From: Enoplosus armatus
Lineage: Eukaryota > Chordata > Actinopteri > Centrarchiformes > Enoplosidae
Length of the DNA stretch: 64,000 nt
Direction of reading: 5' to 3'
Assembly: GCF_043641665.1 (NCBI RefSeq)
Contig: NC_092182.1
Location: forward strand, 16,073,456-16,137,455
Shown: piece after piece, positions 24,568 through 38,094 of the stretch
Layout of the letters: every line of letters begins with the position of its first letter
Position numbering within the stretch: position 1 is the first letter of the stretch
The notes under the pieces: generated by a model
Told to the model about the DNA's origin: nothing
Seen by the model: only the letters and a program-made list of their open reading frames with translations
Database searches by the model: none
Translations under genes and position numbers: made by a program

Positions 24568-25118
24568 CTATATGCACAAGTACTCTCTTTCTCTGTCAGC
24601 CCCCATTTTTCTCCGAGTCCCCTTTGGCGTGAGAGCCTCTCTGCACACCACGACCCGGGTCTTGGCTGGCCTCCAGTGCTAATCAGAGAGTCAGTCATCA
24701 GCTCAGCTCAGTCCCTAACAACTTAACAAAGAAACACAGTATGATCAAAACTGACACTGACACCAAACATGGGGCGGACCAGCCTGGACGCAGCTTGTGT
24801 CTTTGGGTAATGAGCTTGGACAAGACAGAGGAGGAGCAGAGTCTGCCCCCCTGACACTTCTCCTCAACTTACCAGCACTCCCTCTGCCTCCCTAGCTCTG
24901 TCTGAGAGATCAGGAGTGAGGACGGAAGGAAAGGAGCTGAGTGGAGGGATCAGACCGGATCGTTCAGGGAGTACATTGGGTTAAGTTGAAGGGTTAGGAT
25001 GGAGGCTGAGGTCGGCGATATGAAGGGATGAATTGAGAGGAGAGAGGATGGGTGGTGGTGGGTGCAGTGGAGAAAAAGCTGCCAGGGCTAAAAATAGCTC
25101 GTGCCTCTGCAGCGAGAG

Positions 25119-25123
<5 letters not shown>

Positions 25124-25183
<60 letters not shown>
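25124..25183. repeat. (GA)30 microsatellite
   Basis: Perfect 60-bp GA run on plus, UC in the pre-mRNA, so it is pyrimidine-rich deep in intron 4. Confidence 0.95.
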
Positions 25184-25184
<1 letters not shown>

Positions 25185-25559
25185 CAGAGCAACAGTGTTG
25201 TTGTGTCTGCCAGCAGGATTGATCTGGAGCCCAGTCCTGCTTAGACTGGTCCCTCGCTTCTAAAGAGTTTACTCTCACTACTGCGGCATTACACCTCATT
25301 ATTCAGGACTGCTTCCTGTAAATAAATGCTTGGTTCCTCGCACCCGAGGGACACTGACCAGCAGCTTTAGTCAAACAAATAATACACTCATAAAAACATA
25401 CCACACATTACTGAAGCTTTGTCATTGTTGTTTTGTACCTATCGCTTATTACTGCTCTTTATTGCAAATAAAAATATAGCAAACGGACAAGTGATAAATG
25501 ATAGGAAAAACAACAACAGTGAGCAGAGAAAGATAAGTAATGAATGCAGGTGCTTCCAT

Positions 25560-25840
25560 AGAGGGCGCAAGGGGTCACTGGATGATTTGATGAGCATGAA
25601 AATTATGTGAGTCATATGCTATGGGCTCTGCCGTCAAACCCAGTTGAACACCTATGGGCGGTTTTGGACAGACGTGTTAAACAGCGCTCTCAGCCACCTT
25701 CATCAAAACAAAAAATGAGGAAATATCTTTTGGAAGAATGGTGTTCATCCCTCCTGTAGAGTTTCACAGACTAGCAGATTATATGCAAAGGAGCATTGAA
25801 GCTGTTCTGGTTGCTAGTGGTGTCCAACGCCTTTCTAAGT
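25560..25840 (+). mobile_element. Tc1/mariner transposase relic, 3' part
   Basis: From 25589 a frame reads DEHENYVSHMLWALPSNPVE, then HLWAVLDRRVKQR, and ends LLEEWCS before a stop at 25757-25759. A second frame picks up at about 25745 with IPPVEFHRLADYMQRS and IEAVLVASG. NPVEHLWAVLDRRV is the C-terminal block after the last catalytic acidic residue of Tc1-like transposases, and the EEW...PPVEF...MQRSIEAVL order is the usual C-terminus. The match is split by a frameshift, and upstream sequence breaks frame again near 25585, so the copy is dead. The 5' two thirds and the inverted repeats were not recognised. Confidence 0.8.
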
Positions 25841-26029
25841 CATTTTATGTTGGTTTTTCCTTTTATTGGTCACCCATTTGTTGTTGGTATCACGTCGGTT
25901 TGCACAGCTGGACAACTGTGTTTACTTTACTGTTTACCCTGTACATATCACTTACCCGTGCTAAACCTGCAACATATACAGAGTCACCACTTATAGCAAG
26001 TCCTAGCATTAGTAAAAGTATTTGTAGCA

Positions 26030-26440
26030 CATAATGCCTCCTTATGCAACTGTCTTTAATTAAATAACCACTTTTTATACTAAGTCCCACTAATTAGCAT
26101 TTACAAGCAGTTTAATAAATGGGTTATAACTTATAGTAGCAGTAAACAGATATAAGGACATTTTGATTTGTTGTGCTTATTAATGTATAATATTTATCAG
26201 CAATTTTTGAACTTCTCCTATGAAGACAGACTATTGAAACTGTTTTACTATATTGTCATTCATTACCAGATTATACACCAACCTGCACTTATGAGTTCTA
26301 GCTGTTGGCAAATACATTAATAAACACTTATATCTGCTTTTCATACGTTAATTTATGTATAAACTATATACTAGTTTAGCTACTGCTTATAAATGCTTAA
26401 TAGTTTATTAAGTGTTAATTAAAGTGAGGTGTTACTGAAA
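26030..26440. repeat. Dispersed teleost repeat (candidate)
   Basis: Very AT-rich block ending 'ttaattaaagtgaggtgtta' with internal 'taataaacacttatatctgc' and 'tttatgtataaactata'. I recognise these as parts of a short fish interspersed repeat that usually ends near an AAAGTGTTACC-type sequence. Borders are uncertain. Confidence 0.5.
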
Positions 26441-26680
26441 TGGAACAGAATTGAAAAGATGCACAAGAATCGGGGTGGGATTCTGGGACTTTGTTCATTC
26501 AAGCTTTTATCTGGTATTTAGAGTAGGTAGGATGTTTTATTTGTTTGCTTGTATAGAAGTTGTTTCTTTTCGCAATATGATGAAAATAAAACCTCTAAAC
26601 ATAATTACACGAGCACTTAGAGATACACTGATCCCACTCAAGAACGCAACAACCTCTGCCTCCAACCACACACTCCGACA

Positions 26681-27068
26681 TAGACCTGGTCGATAGAACG
26701 ATAGCAATATGTACCAGCGATAGACGTTTCATCATTAGCAATAAGAAAATAGTTCGATAGTTCCACTTAAATGTATTAAATGCAAACCGCCATGAAAGCA
26801 CATAACCCTGGCTATAAAAAGCCTATCATATCCCTTGATAACGGAGCTGCTACAAGTGACACGCAAACAGCCAATCATGTAACAGGTGTGTTGTTCGATT
26901 GCACCATCGACATGAGACACAACAACAGAAACAGCGTGGAGTGCAGACGGTGAAAAAATTCAAAGTACATTCAACCTTTTTTCAAATGATCAATAATTAG
27001 CAATATCAGTTTAATATAAATGAAACATTTTATCGTGATACATTTTTCAGCTATATTGCCCAGCCCTG
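26681..27068. mobile_element. hAT-like MITE with 8-bp target duplication
   Basis: A 388-bp element flanked by a perfect direct repeat CTCCGACA (26673-26680 and 27069-27076). An 8-bp duplication is characteristic of hAT transposons. The left end tagacctggtcgata and the reverse complement of the right end, cagggctgggcaata, match at most positions. This is consistent with a diverged terminal inverted repeat of the CAGGGCTGGGCAATA class common in fish hAT elements. It has no transposase frame, so it is non-autonomous. Confidence 0.75.
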
Positions 27069-28414
27069 CTCCGACACACACCACACAGACATGCACAGAA
27101 GAGGTGGCTCCGTGTGGACGAGTCCTAGGCCACCATGACCCTCTAAGCGGCCCCCAGGGTAGCATGGCCATCTGCTGCGGCTGGTCACAGGTCTCTATGG
27201 GCTCAGGGTCCGGGTTAAAGACACATCTGATACGACACCAAGCCAGCAATTATCCCACACACATCTCTCAGAGCCCTGTGCACCCTGCTACTGCACACAA
27301 ACACATACAGTATATAATACATTCAACCGCATGCTTATAGGCCCTCATAAACAGTGTGTACGCACTTGTGAATGTACATACTGAGCGAGTGCACACACCA
27401 GATGCACACAAAGAAACACACAAAGTCTGAGAAAGTCCCACTGACACAAAGTGCTATCAGTAAATTAAATCTATCACGCTGAGTGGACCAACAAATTCCA
27501 AACGGGAGACAAACACTGAGGTCAGGTGATGATCTCCAGCCCCTCCCTTACATCAGTCTTCCTCCGCTCATCTCCGACCCCTCCTTCCCTCTCCTAACCC
27601 TTATCTCGATCTGCTTCCTCTCTCCTCCCTTTGCCCCATCTCTCCTCCTCCTCTGCCTCCACCCTGCCCTGTCTTATCTTCATCTTTCCCAATCTCTCTA
27701 TCCTCAATACCAGCCTCCGCTCCCCAATTTCAGATTTCAGCAAAAGCAGCGGCGCGTAGGTTAGATGTCTACTGTTGCTATAGAAACCGCCCCTCTGCTC
27801 TAGATTACAATGTGACTTTGTCTCCTCGCCAGGGCTACAATGTCTGCTCGTTTTTATGTCTGACCAGATACATGCCTGCCTATCTTTTGTTTGTCTGTAC
27901 GCCTGTCAGTCTCTCTGACTACGGGGTTGTTCCTCTGCCAGCATGTCTTCTTGTCACTTGGTACGGTGCTGCATGTTATTTTAATGTCATCTACTGCTTG
28001 TAGTTACACATTTAAACTTCCAAATCTCCTTTCAAGTGAAGGTCGGAGCCTTTAAAGACCAAAAATTCAATGATATGTTAAGAGGACCTTGACAGATGAT
28101 TTATCCAGCAAGGCACAGGGTAACAATGCGTGATTGAAAAATGGCTGGTACATAAAGGCTGTCATATGTAAGGGTACATGTAATGACTGAGTGTGGTCGC
28201 TGGGACTAAATCTTCTGAATTTGAATCTGTTGAGCTCTCTCAATGGGCTGGCTGAGACAGGTTGACATTTGAGTATGAGACAAGCGCTCCATCATGGGTG
28301 GGGACAGATTACAGTCATATTCATATCTCCTCTGGACACCTGCTAATGATTTTATAATTACAGAACACACTCGGTGCCTCCGCCGTGCCCTGGGGTGTGC
28401 ACATAGGCACGCAG

Positions 28415-28415
<1 letters not shown>

Positions 28416-28448
<33 letters not shown>
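28416..28448. repeat. (CA)n microsatellite
   Basis: Perfect CA run of about 33 bp, UG in the pre-mRNA. Confidence 0.95.
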
Positions 28449-28453
<5 letters not shown>

Positions 28454-28585
28454 CTCTCTCCTGGCCCCGATAGTCTAGCAATCATTCGTAGCACCAGTTT
28501 CCCTAATGGAAGCTGACATTATATCAAACACAATAAAGGATTTCATTTACTGCTCTTCATTAACCCACACACATCAGCCCATAAG

Positions 28586-28586
<1 letters not shown>

Positions 28587-28653
<67 letters not shown>

Positions 28654-28690
28654 ACACACAGACACACACACACACACACACACACACACA
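28587..28690. repeat. (CA)n with CAGA interruptions
   Basis: Roughly 104 bp of CA repeat with two cacagaca interruptions. UG-rich in the pre-mRNA. Confidence 0.95.
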
Positions 28691-29639
28691 GCTCATTTAG
28701 TGTGACAATGCAACCAGAATAAAGAAGGAAAAGCTAAACAATTTGATTTGGCCGCAGAGAAGAACTGCTTACGTTATGTTTGAAGCAAACCTGTTATGGA
28801 GCTATACATTCTCACTCCTTTTCTTATCTCCCCCACTCCAATCTCCCCTCTTGTCTCTACTTATCGCTCCCTCTGTCTCTCTATTTCCACAGCATCCTTA
28901 TATCCCATCTCTACGCGTCAAACGGTGTGAAACTCAAGACATTCAAACTAGATAAACACTCGGCCATATTAGCTGGTGAGACCTCTCCAGTGAGAGGGGG
29001 GAATGCAATCCTCCGGGCTGAGCACGTACTCGTACACTTTTACTCCAGTGCACACACGATACACAGGGGTATTATAATTCACGTATGTTAAGTAAGAAAT
29101 GACTGACATCCAATTTCATCTGGAAAATGAAATGTAAAGGAAATATATACACGAGGGCGTTCACGCTAAAGAGGAGAGTCGTCAAAATGAAATCACAATA
29201 CGCCATCAGAAACATTTTTTTTCAGCTGAGTTCCTTTAGTTTACATGGCCCACAAGTTTTCACAAGAGTTAAAAGGTGAGCTCATAAAATATGCTTTTCA
29301 AACAGCGGTAAATTAATCATAGACATGTAGAAATTTGTCAGAGATCTAAAAGCCTATTAACCACTTTGATCTTGAATTGCAGGGGTTGCCTGTGAATAAA
29401 ATATGAATTCTTGTTCTTTAGTGGAGCCTTTTTGATTCAGGGAATATTAAATCGTATCTTTTACTGGGTGCACGCAAACTAATTCACAGGAAAGAAAATG
29501 TGGACAAAATATATTTTAACTTACTACTTAAATTGTACTTAGAATTAAATGGGGGATCCAGCAGCTAGCAAGTAGCAGAAATTTAGTGGAAATACAACCT
29601 TTTTACTGTGTTGCTCTGCAGACAGCGGTCCAATATTTA

Positions 29640-29960
29640 CTCAGTTGTCAGTTTATTAGGTACACCTGGCTAAAACTAATGCAATCTAATACAACAATGC
29701 TGCAATACATCCTTCCTTCATGAAGGTTAAAATGTTAAGTTTTTGTTTAAACTGTTGTACAGAGGTGTTGGTGGATTCATTCAATTTTTTGGTCACATTG
29801 GAAGCTCTAAAGCGTTATACTGACAGGTGAGAGTCTACCCTTATTTATGTACATGGTGAAGACAAAATATTAGAAAAGCCTCTGGACATTATAACCTTCA
29901 CGAAGGCAGAACACTTGACCTACTAAAGACCTGAATTTTGCTTTAAAACTACTGTATCTG
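29640..29960. repeat. Dispersed teleost repeat with internal inverted arms
   Basis: Starts 'gtttattaggtacacctggc' and continues 'aaaactaatgcaatctaata'. I recognise this from memory as a fish interspersed repeat. 'cttcatgaaggttaaaatgt' near 29717 pairs with 'acattataaccttcacgaag' near 29889, giving roughly 20-bp inverted arms with few mismatches. This suggests a foldback or MITE-type element. Confidence 0.65.
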
Positions 29961-30539
29961 GTATTTATTTTCATGACATTCATCATCACCATCGTTCAGG
30001 TAAACAAACTCGTCACTGGTTATAATGACGAACTAAAACAAGTATAAAATAAAAGAGCCAACAATATATAAATTATAAAATGTAGAAATTGTTCTCTGAT
30101 GTCTGATGAGATCACCATGCATTTGAAATGCAATATGATGATATCATAGAGATACATAGAAAGGTAAAAACCAACTCTCCAGAATTACAAGAGTATCTTT
30201 GAACACAGGTTGCGGCAGCTGCTTTTTTTGTATTTAAAAGTTTATTTGCCAAGCACCTTTATCCTGGAAGAAGCCATTTGGTGTCACATCACTATACAAA
30301 TAAATGCAGACATGTTGTTTGAGGTGTCTGGTCTGAAAAATATGGCTGTTGTGTTAACCACTGAAGGTCACCAGAATGCCTCTTCGTAATGTCAAGTCAA
30401 TAAAGAGTCAAACAGCAAACTGGAAATTAAACTGTTGGCCTGGAAGAAAGAGAGAGAGCGTGAGAGCTATTGAGCTGGAGTGAAACTCAGATAAAGGAGT
30501 GCATGACGGAGGCCTTGGGCGCGGCTGCCTCCCTCTCTC

Positions 30540-30700
30540 CCGCTCTCTCATTGGCATGCTCTGCATCTCCAGGCTTTTAAGCGATTAGGGAGCTGCTGAG
30601 ACCATGGCGTCCAAGCATAGCTCCATGCAGATGTTCATTTGTATGCCAATAAACAAATGTGCCCCCAGATTAAAGCTCCAATACACAGTGCAAATTCAGC
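30540..30700. promoter_or_regulatory. Possible conserved regulatory block
   Basis: Repeat-free block with gcgattaggg, atgcagatgttcatttg, tatgccaataaac and the related aacaaatgtgcc. It looks more complex than neighbouring intron. Candidate conserved element on composition only. Confidence 0.2.
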
Positions 30701-31046
30701 AAAGTGAATGACATTCTCCATGCACATCTCATCAATGTCTTGCTCCTCTTCAGACAGAGAGCGCCATGCCCTCCTCTAACTGCACACTCACTTCAAAGAC
30801 TCTCACGAAGATGGGCAGCAACCCAAGAGATGGAAGGAGGAGTGAGGGAGGAGAGTAAGAAGGAGAACAATTGAGGAAGAGAGAAGTCCTGATCATTGCA
30901 AAATTCAAAATACAAAATATAAGAAATATTAAGGTTACAAATGCCATGGTTATGTTTCATGCCCCCAATTTCACCCATGAATCTGTAATTTTTGCTCTTT
31001 AGATCTCTCTTTGTAAACATCCTGCAGGTCACAGGATCCTATTTTT

Positions 31047-31072
31047 CTCTTCTCTCTCTCTCTCTCTCTCTC
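31047..31072. repeat. (CT)n microsatellite
   Basis: CT run on plus, GA in the pre-mRNA. Its complement (UC) occurs at 25124-25183 and 37501-37543 of the same intron. Confidence 0.9.
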
Positions 31073-34000
31073 ATCTCTGCTTTGCTGTCTCTCTCTTTCA
31101 GAGCCTGACACTTCCCCTTGGTAAAAGCAGTTAAATCAGTCTGTGAATATTCCAATCCTGCGATAAGGAAAGAAGGCTTTGTCCTGCTGCACTCTGGGTA
31201 ATGCTGCTCTCCATTGTTGGCTGACAGGGCTCCATTGAGGAGCCGGTTTTAACGCTGATAGCATCACCACACTGCGTGGACACAGTGCCAGATAAAAAGC
31301 CTATCCAACATGACACACGGATGCCAACACCTCCCAAACAAGCCCCCAATCTGATCATCAGAGGAGAAGCAGGAAAGAGGTGCTGTAACACCAAATAAAG
31401 ACAAATAAGATAAACAGGCCATGGCAATATTAACGCTATCATTGGATTCCAGAGAGATTTGATAAAGCAAATGCAATTATCCACATCTAACATTTTTACG
31501 CCATCTGCAGCTGCGGTGACCAATCACAAACAATCTGGTACTCAGTCTGAACCCCCCTGTCCAATCACACTGCAGCTTGGTATGACACTGGAGCTCCACT
31601 TATCTGAGTGAAATGTTTCCAGGTTCCATTTTTCCTGGAGGGTTGAATACGGCTTTTCATTTCACTGATGTTTTTCAGCCATTTTACCACAGCTAGTCCA
31701 TAGAGTCCTGAAAAGTCACCACCCCCTCTTTACAGGCAGACTGAGAGTGGCCAATCAACAATCAGCGCCGACCAAAGGAGACCTGTTATTTTCAACCCCG
31801 TAATCATTTCCATCAGATGCCTTGCTGTCCCTCACAATGATTTGAACATTCAAATGACAAAGGGAAGACTGCTTTAAGATATCTGCAGACGGGCACCAAG
31901 GACAACAGGGACAGAATACACCAAGCAAACACTAAAACCCCAGCAGGTATCTCTCCTCTGCTACAGCATAACCAGCCTGTCACCACTCACAAGATGACAA
32001 CCTGGCCGCTCAGACACATCACTTTCCTGGAACACCTTGGCAGACGAGGAAGCCTGGGACATATTTTTTTTTTCTCTGCAGACATTCTTTTAATTGGAGC
32101 TAGATTAAACTAATATAGTTTAAGACATTATTTTTGGTGATTAATCATTCAGGCTATAACATTTCTGACAATACTGAAACATGCCCAACACCAGAGCCCA
32201 AGATGACATCTTCAAGTTGCTTCTTTTCTTTCCAACTTGCAGTTTAAATATATAGATATTCAATTCACAATGATAGAAACCACCGAAGAGAAAATATTGA
32301 AATGCCATTAGTCCATTTTTACTTCTTCTTTCTTCTTCCTTCTGACCAGAAGGGCCTTTAAAATAACATTTCATGGGTGTTGGCCATGTGTTGAAATGGG
32401 AAAATCAAGGTCTGCAGCGTGGCTCACTGGATTTCTCTTGACTATTGATTCCCATCTCCTGTGAGGCAGGGGGATCGATCAGTGGGATTTACACATGGGG
32501 GCCTCTCTCTCAACCCTCCCTCTTGGCTAAAACGCTGGATCACAGCTGGACAAACTCCTACTGACTAAAGGCTTACTGACACACCTGAACTTTTCTCCTT
32601 AGCTGTGTTTTTTTCTATCTTTTATCTTCTCATTACCTGTTCCCGTACTTCAGTGCAGCTTCCATTCTGAGTCATCTTAGACTTCGCCAATGTCCCTCTA
32701 CTCAAGCATAGAACAGCATCAGTTTTCAAGAGGTCTCTCTTGAAGCAGCAGAGAAACATTAGCGGTGAGATGTGGAGGGGAAAAAAGCCAGAGAAGAGGT
32801 GGTAGAGAGAAAACAGTTGGAGCACGGAAGAAAAAAAAAAGAAGAAGAAAAGGACATTTCTACCTTGGAGAGCACCACTTAAACAAATTACAGCGGTCTG
32901 CAATCAAGAAGCTGAAATTATCAAACTGTTGGGTCACCACAGCAATCAAAAGCCTGATCAAAGCTGCGAGCAGAGCAGCAGTTGATAGAAAGCGAGGGGA
33001 GGCACCAGGAGAGGAGGCGACAGAAGGATAGGAGAGCTCAGGAGGAGGGAGAGGCTGCAATCAAAATGGGTGTTTAAGGTGAAGTCTGTATTGACATAAT
33101 ACTCATTGATCAATTGATCAGATGTGGCTAGATCCACACAGACACACACTCCAAGACACACTGGTGTGTGTGTGTCTTAGCATCCATGACAGCAAGTGAA
33201 GCTCGGTCCAGTTTCTACTGAGGCGCCCACACCATCAGATACATTTGATAGGGAGGTGACTCTGCTAAATTGTATACTGTGTAGGAATTTCCCTCCACAT
33301 AGCCCCCTCCTCATTTCTTTCCCTTCCAGTGGCGAGCAGATGGAAGTCCGTTCCATGGCTCAGGATTCAGTGATAACACTGTTTATGACTTCCATTACGT
33401 GCTCGGCAGGCTGCAAGCGCTCTGTCTCAGCACAGCCATAAGCGAGTAAAAAAAAAACTGCTCACAATGAAAATAGATGCAGTTTATTTGTGATTATACA
33501 CAATGTGGTTATGCTTATCAGTGTTTGAAATAAGCACTGTGCAGTTAAAAAGGGGCTCACATAGCTATATTCCCACCTCCCCCTCTCGGCCTCCGCTATG
33601 GAGATCCTTTTGAGTTTTGGTTGTTGTGGTGCTGACACAAGGCGGTTGGCAAAATCAATTTTATTTCTGCCTCTGCTTTAGTAGGTCTGCATGTAACTTT
33701 CAAAATGAGGGACAGATATGCAGGAAATACAGAACAGGCAAAATGAGCACAACATGATGGTCAAAAAAACTAAACCGATATAAAGTCACTTGCAGATAAA
33801 ACACCAGCTTGGTAATTATTGCTCTATCCATATTCTCCTTTTGGTTTAGATCAATTAATGACAGTAGCGGGAAGGAAATATCTCAATTCAGCAGGAAAGG
33901 ATTTGCTAGTGAAAACTAAAATGCATGTGCTTGGACAAATGGTCTATTGCAGCTTGTTTTAGTTAATCCAGCGAGAGAAGGAAACAGGGGTTTGGCAACA

Positions 34001-35289
34001 TTTACAAAAGACAGGGGAAAAAAAGACGAGCAATAACAGCAAATGAACATCTTGAGAGGAGAGCGAGATGAAACAAAGCCAGACTGAGGCGTCCCTTCAT
34101 TTCTGTCTATTTCACCAGAATCTGAATTTGAATCTGTCAAAGGAAGCCCCTCATAAGACTAATGTATTCTGTGGCTAATGGAGCTGGTAGCTTCGAGGGC
34201 TGGGCTGAGTTGCCACAATGATTCTCACTCATTTCCTCTGAAGGGCCAATTATCTCAAATAGAGGCATTATGAAAGGAGCCGAACTTGGTCAAGTGAACA
34301 AACTCTTGCAACTCCAGCTAGGGCCCCTAGCACTTAAGGCCGTGTTACACCACTGAGGGGAGTTATTGTGACTGTGGGTCAGTGAATGTGGCTGAAATAC
34401 AGGCTAAAAGTTGCTACCTAGGCGATTAGCATTGGGGGGGCAAACACTGCAGGCTATGTGCTGTACGAATATTATTTGTAGGTATCACAAAGTTACAGAT
34501 GAACATACATGTGTGAAGAGCAAGAAAGAGGTCACACAAATACCACTGTGTTATGTATGAGAGTGGGTGGCTGAGTGGAGATGAAGAGAGAAAGAGGCAG
34601 AGGGAGAAGAAGAGATTGTGTTGTCCTATGATGAAAGGCTTGATTGATTAGAGAGTGATGATTGCAGTAAATGGCCTGGAAGATGGCTCCATCTCTGTTT
34701 CCCGTTTTCTCTGTCTCTTTTACCTTCTTCCCTCACTCACTTGCTTTCTCACTTACACCTCTCTCTCCCTCCGTGCCTCTCTTTGTCACCCCTCTCCCTG
34801 GTTTCATCATGGCAACCCATCAACAGAGTGCCTCTCTCCCCTAATGGCACAGCTATTAGCACTAATGCATTTCAAACGTACAGCAGCTGCCACATCACAA
34901 TCTGATGGAAAGTACATGTCTTCCTCCAATCTCCACAATCTCCATCCTTTCTTTCATCCAATCTTGTGTCTCTGTTCCAACGTGTTGCACTTTGTGTCAA
35001 CCCTTCTTCAGCTAAGTGACAGTGGTCATCATCTGTAGCCAGCCATATGATGGGAGACGAGTGGTTTAACAACTGATTGATGATAATGTAGCTGATAATA
35101 ATATTGTTGATCATATGATTAGTTTGAGAGTGATGCTAACTGTAGACACTTCTTCCATTTTGTAAAATTAGCAGTATAGTTTGATTTTCTGATAATTTCA
35201 CAAAGTTGCCAACTTACTGGGACTGCCGAACACTAGTTGATGCCATCACTTTTATATCTCTCTGTGCAGTTCAGAGGGACAGTATGCTG

Positions 35290-35650
35290 AAGGGTGAGAC
35301 TCTCCAACCATAGCTTAATCACTGATTGTTCCGTGTAAAGACGGAAAATACATCTTTAAACTTGTAATGTTTTTGTCCACTTGGGGGCAGCTGAAACAAG
35401 TTGTGAACACAGTACTGACACATTATCACCCAACTTTATACATTTTTACACATCCAGCAAATACAGACCAACATTAACATTCATTTAGAGATGTGTATCT
35501 GGCCACCTGATGAATATAAATTTAAAAAAAAATCCCTCTCCTTTGCTTTGTTTTTGGTCTCCACCAACTCCTGAGAGAAATATCTGTCTCTTAAGCTGCT
35601 AAATGCTCCACTATGTTCACCAGCTAGTCACTTACTTTGTCTGTGTATAA
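35290..35650 (-). repeat. Dispersed teleost repeat, copy 2 (inverted)
   Basis: 'gtctccaccaactcctgaga' and 'agctgctaaatgctccacta' are the reverse complement, with few changes, of the block at 14960-15215. The region further left (cttgggggcagctgaaacaa) resembles the remaining body of the same percomorph repeat. Confidence 0.7.
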
Positions 35651-37500
35651 AACAATATAGAGGTGAAGGAGACTGCAGATTCGGGTCATTATTCTCTGTG
35701 GGTGCATCACTACTAGAAAACCCTTTCACATATAAGTAGTCAAGTGATCCATTGTTTTTATAAAAATATTGATTATAGGTGTGTTAAAGTTTTCCAAAGA
35801 CGAATGTTTATTCAAACTAAACTAGACCTTGTAAACTCACAAATTTATGAAGTCACTAATTTCACTAATAAAACTATTTTAATTGATATAAAAAGTGTAC
35901 TAGAATTAGTACGGAATTAATACTGTACATGTTTCCACAGATGATTATGTAATCGTTAGGATATTGTTTGTACTGTCCTTGTGAAAAGATTTGTTAACCG
36001 TAGGCTAACCATTACAAAGTATTAAACCCTCAGCATTAGTCATTGTCACTGAACCCACACACATGCATGACCTGAGCTAAACTAGGCCGAGCTCAGCATT
36101 TATCATACATTCAAACTGCACACAGAGACACAAAAGAAGCATCTGTGAGATGTTTTAGGACAGAAAATTGTAAAACTCCTCAACAATCACTTTGAAAAAA
36201 AGGTCCTGACAATAACTGGCAAACCCAATTAAACATAGAGAATCCATACAATATCTACAAATGCATAATTGAGTCATAATTACATTGTGATCAGTCAATA
36301 ATTCAAGATATCTCCAGATACATCTTAATTTTAAGATACTGTATCTATAATGACATTACAGATGTCACCAATGTCATACATGATTATTGAAAACATTTAT
36401 TTCAGATCCATCAAAATACATTTTAGCTAAAAATGCTAATTTGTCACAATATATTAAATTGTCATAAGAAATGTTAGAACAGCTTGCCATACACAATAAG
36501 CTGGTTCCAGCTGGCAATATCACTGGTGGCATATGGTGCACATTGTCTCTACCACCAAAACATTTTCAGAAAAACCTAGCATGTTCAGCAAAGCCTCACC
36601 CTGAACATGAGTGATATCCACAAAAATAAATAATGTCATCTAACTTGACAACTTATTTGTCAAAGACTGTGCCAGAGCAGAACTTTGATTTCAGTACTTA
36701 AGTGTCTGTGTAGGTTTTATTCAGCGTATAAGGGAACTAACATTTTTTCAATGCCAGTATTTTATTTCTCATTATTAGACTTACTGTACTGAGTCTTCAC
36801 TCTCAACTATATGATGTGAGCAGGGGAGAGTTTCTTACTGTAGCTTAAGCTGTTGCTCAAGAAGTCGCTAACATTGGTATTCGGGGATGTTCTGGGAGAA
36901 AAACTATTAAAAGCAGTAAACCATTTTGAACTGGCAAACACCCAGGAAATCACATCGCCCAGAGAAATGCTTTGCTACAGAAAAGCAACATTTAAATCTC
37001 TTCCTAAACATAGTTTATACACACATTCAGTCACTGGGTCAGGATTGTTTCATAACCTAACTCTGAAATTGAAAAATCAGAAATGAGTGACATGCTGATG
37101 CTATTCAGGAAGGTCTCATAGAGCTCTGCTTTCTGGCTGCCAATTTTCAGTTTACAAAACAAAGACGAGTTTTGATATTTGGCTCTGAAGTTGCTGGTTC
37201 TCCCTTGTCCCTATGAGAATTGCAAAGCAGCACTGAAATGACTGCGTCGCCTTGGGATGACTCTGTTGCCAACACAATAGTCGAGTGTCACAGAGGGATG
37301 GGCACCTGACCTTGAGAAATCAGCGGCAATCCAACGCTTTAATGTCTATTTCACACACCATTTCATTCCAATGGATTTAAAACCCTGAACGACCAGCACA
37401 ACAGTTGTTACGATCAACACTTTGACATCCATAATGTCCAGCAGTCAGGATGGTCAGAAAACTGGCTCTGCAGTTAGACCAGGAAAAAGCTTGAATGTGT

Positions 37501-37506
37501 GTGTGT

Positions 37507-37543
<37 letters not shown>
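37501..37543. repeat. (GA)n preceded by (TG)n
   Basis: Compound simple repeat: a short TG run from about 37495 runs into a GA run. UC-rich in the pre-mRNA. Confidence 0.9.
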
Positions 37544-37548
<5 letters not shown>

Positions 37549-37758
37549 TCTTCCCATTGCTACGGTAACAGCTGCGATGGCAGCCGCTATGAGGAACAGG
37601 CGTGTCATTGAGTTTCTGTGATGTCACCAGTTTGGCGAGGCGAGCAGATGGGCTGGGCCAGGTACAGAACCTGCCGTTAATAAACACATACAAATAAATA
37701 CCCGCTCACCGGCAAACACAAACAACCACATTATGCTTTTCCAACCCACACTGCAGAA

Positions 37759-37782
37759 CACACACACACACACACACACACT
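37759..37782. repeat. (CA)n microsatellite
   Basis: CA run of about 24 bp, UG in the pre-mRNA. Confidence 0.95.
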
Positions 37783-38094
37783 TGAACACACAGAAATTCT
37801 ATCAAAACGCACCGTCACTCATGCATAAACACCTTTTCTCTTCATTTGACAGACTGCTCCACCCGCTAGTTTAAGATGCGACGCATTTCTCCTAATATGC
37901 CCAAAGAGCATGCAGCCCTAATCTAATTAGAGTGTCAGTCAGCAGAGTGTTCACCCAAAGAGAAATTAGGAAAGCACAAAATCTACAAACAGGAAAAATC
38001 TTCTTGCAAGGATGTGACATATCTACCTCACCCACTCGCCCCCCCACCCCCTACCCTCCTCCTCTTTGTGAGTTTTTTTTAATGGTTTCACAGT

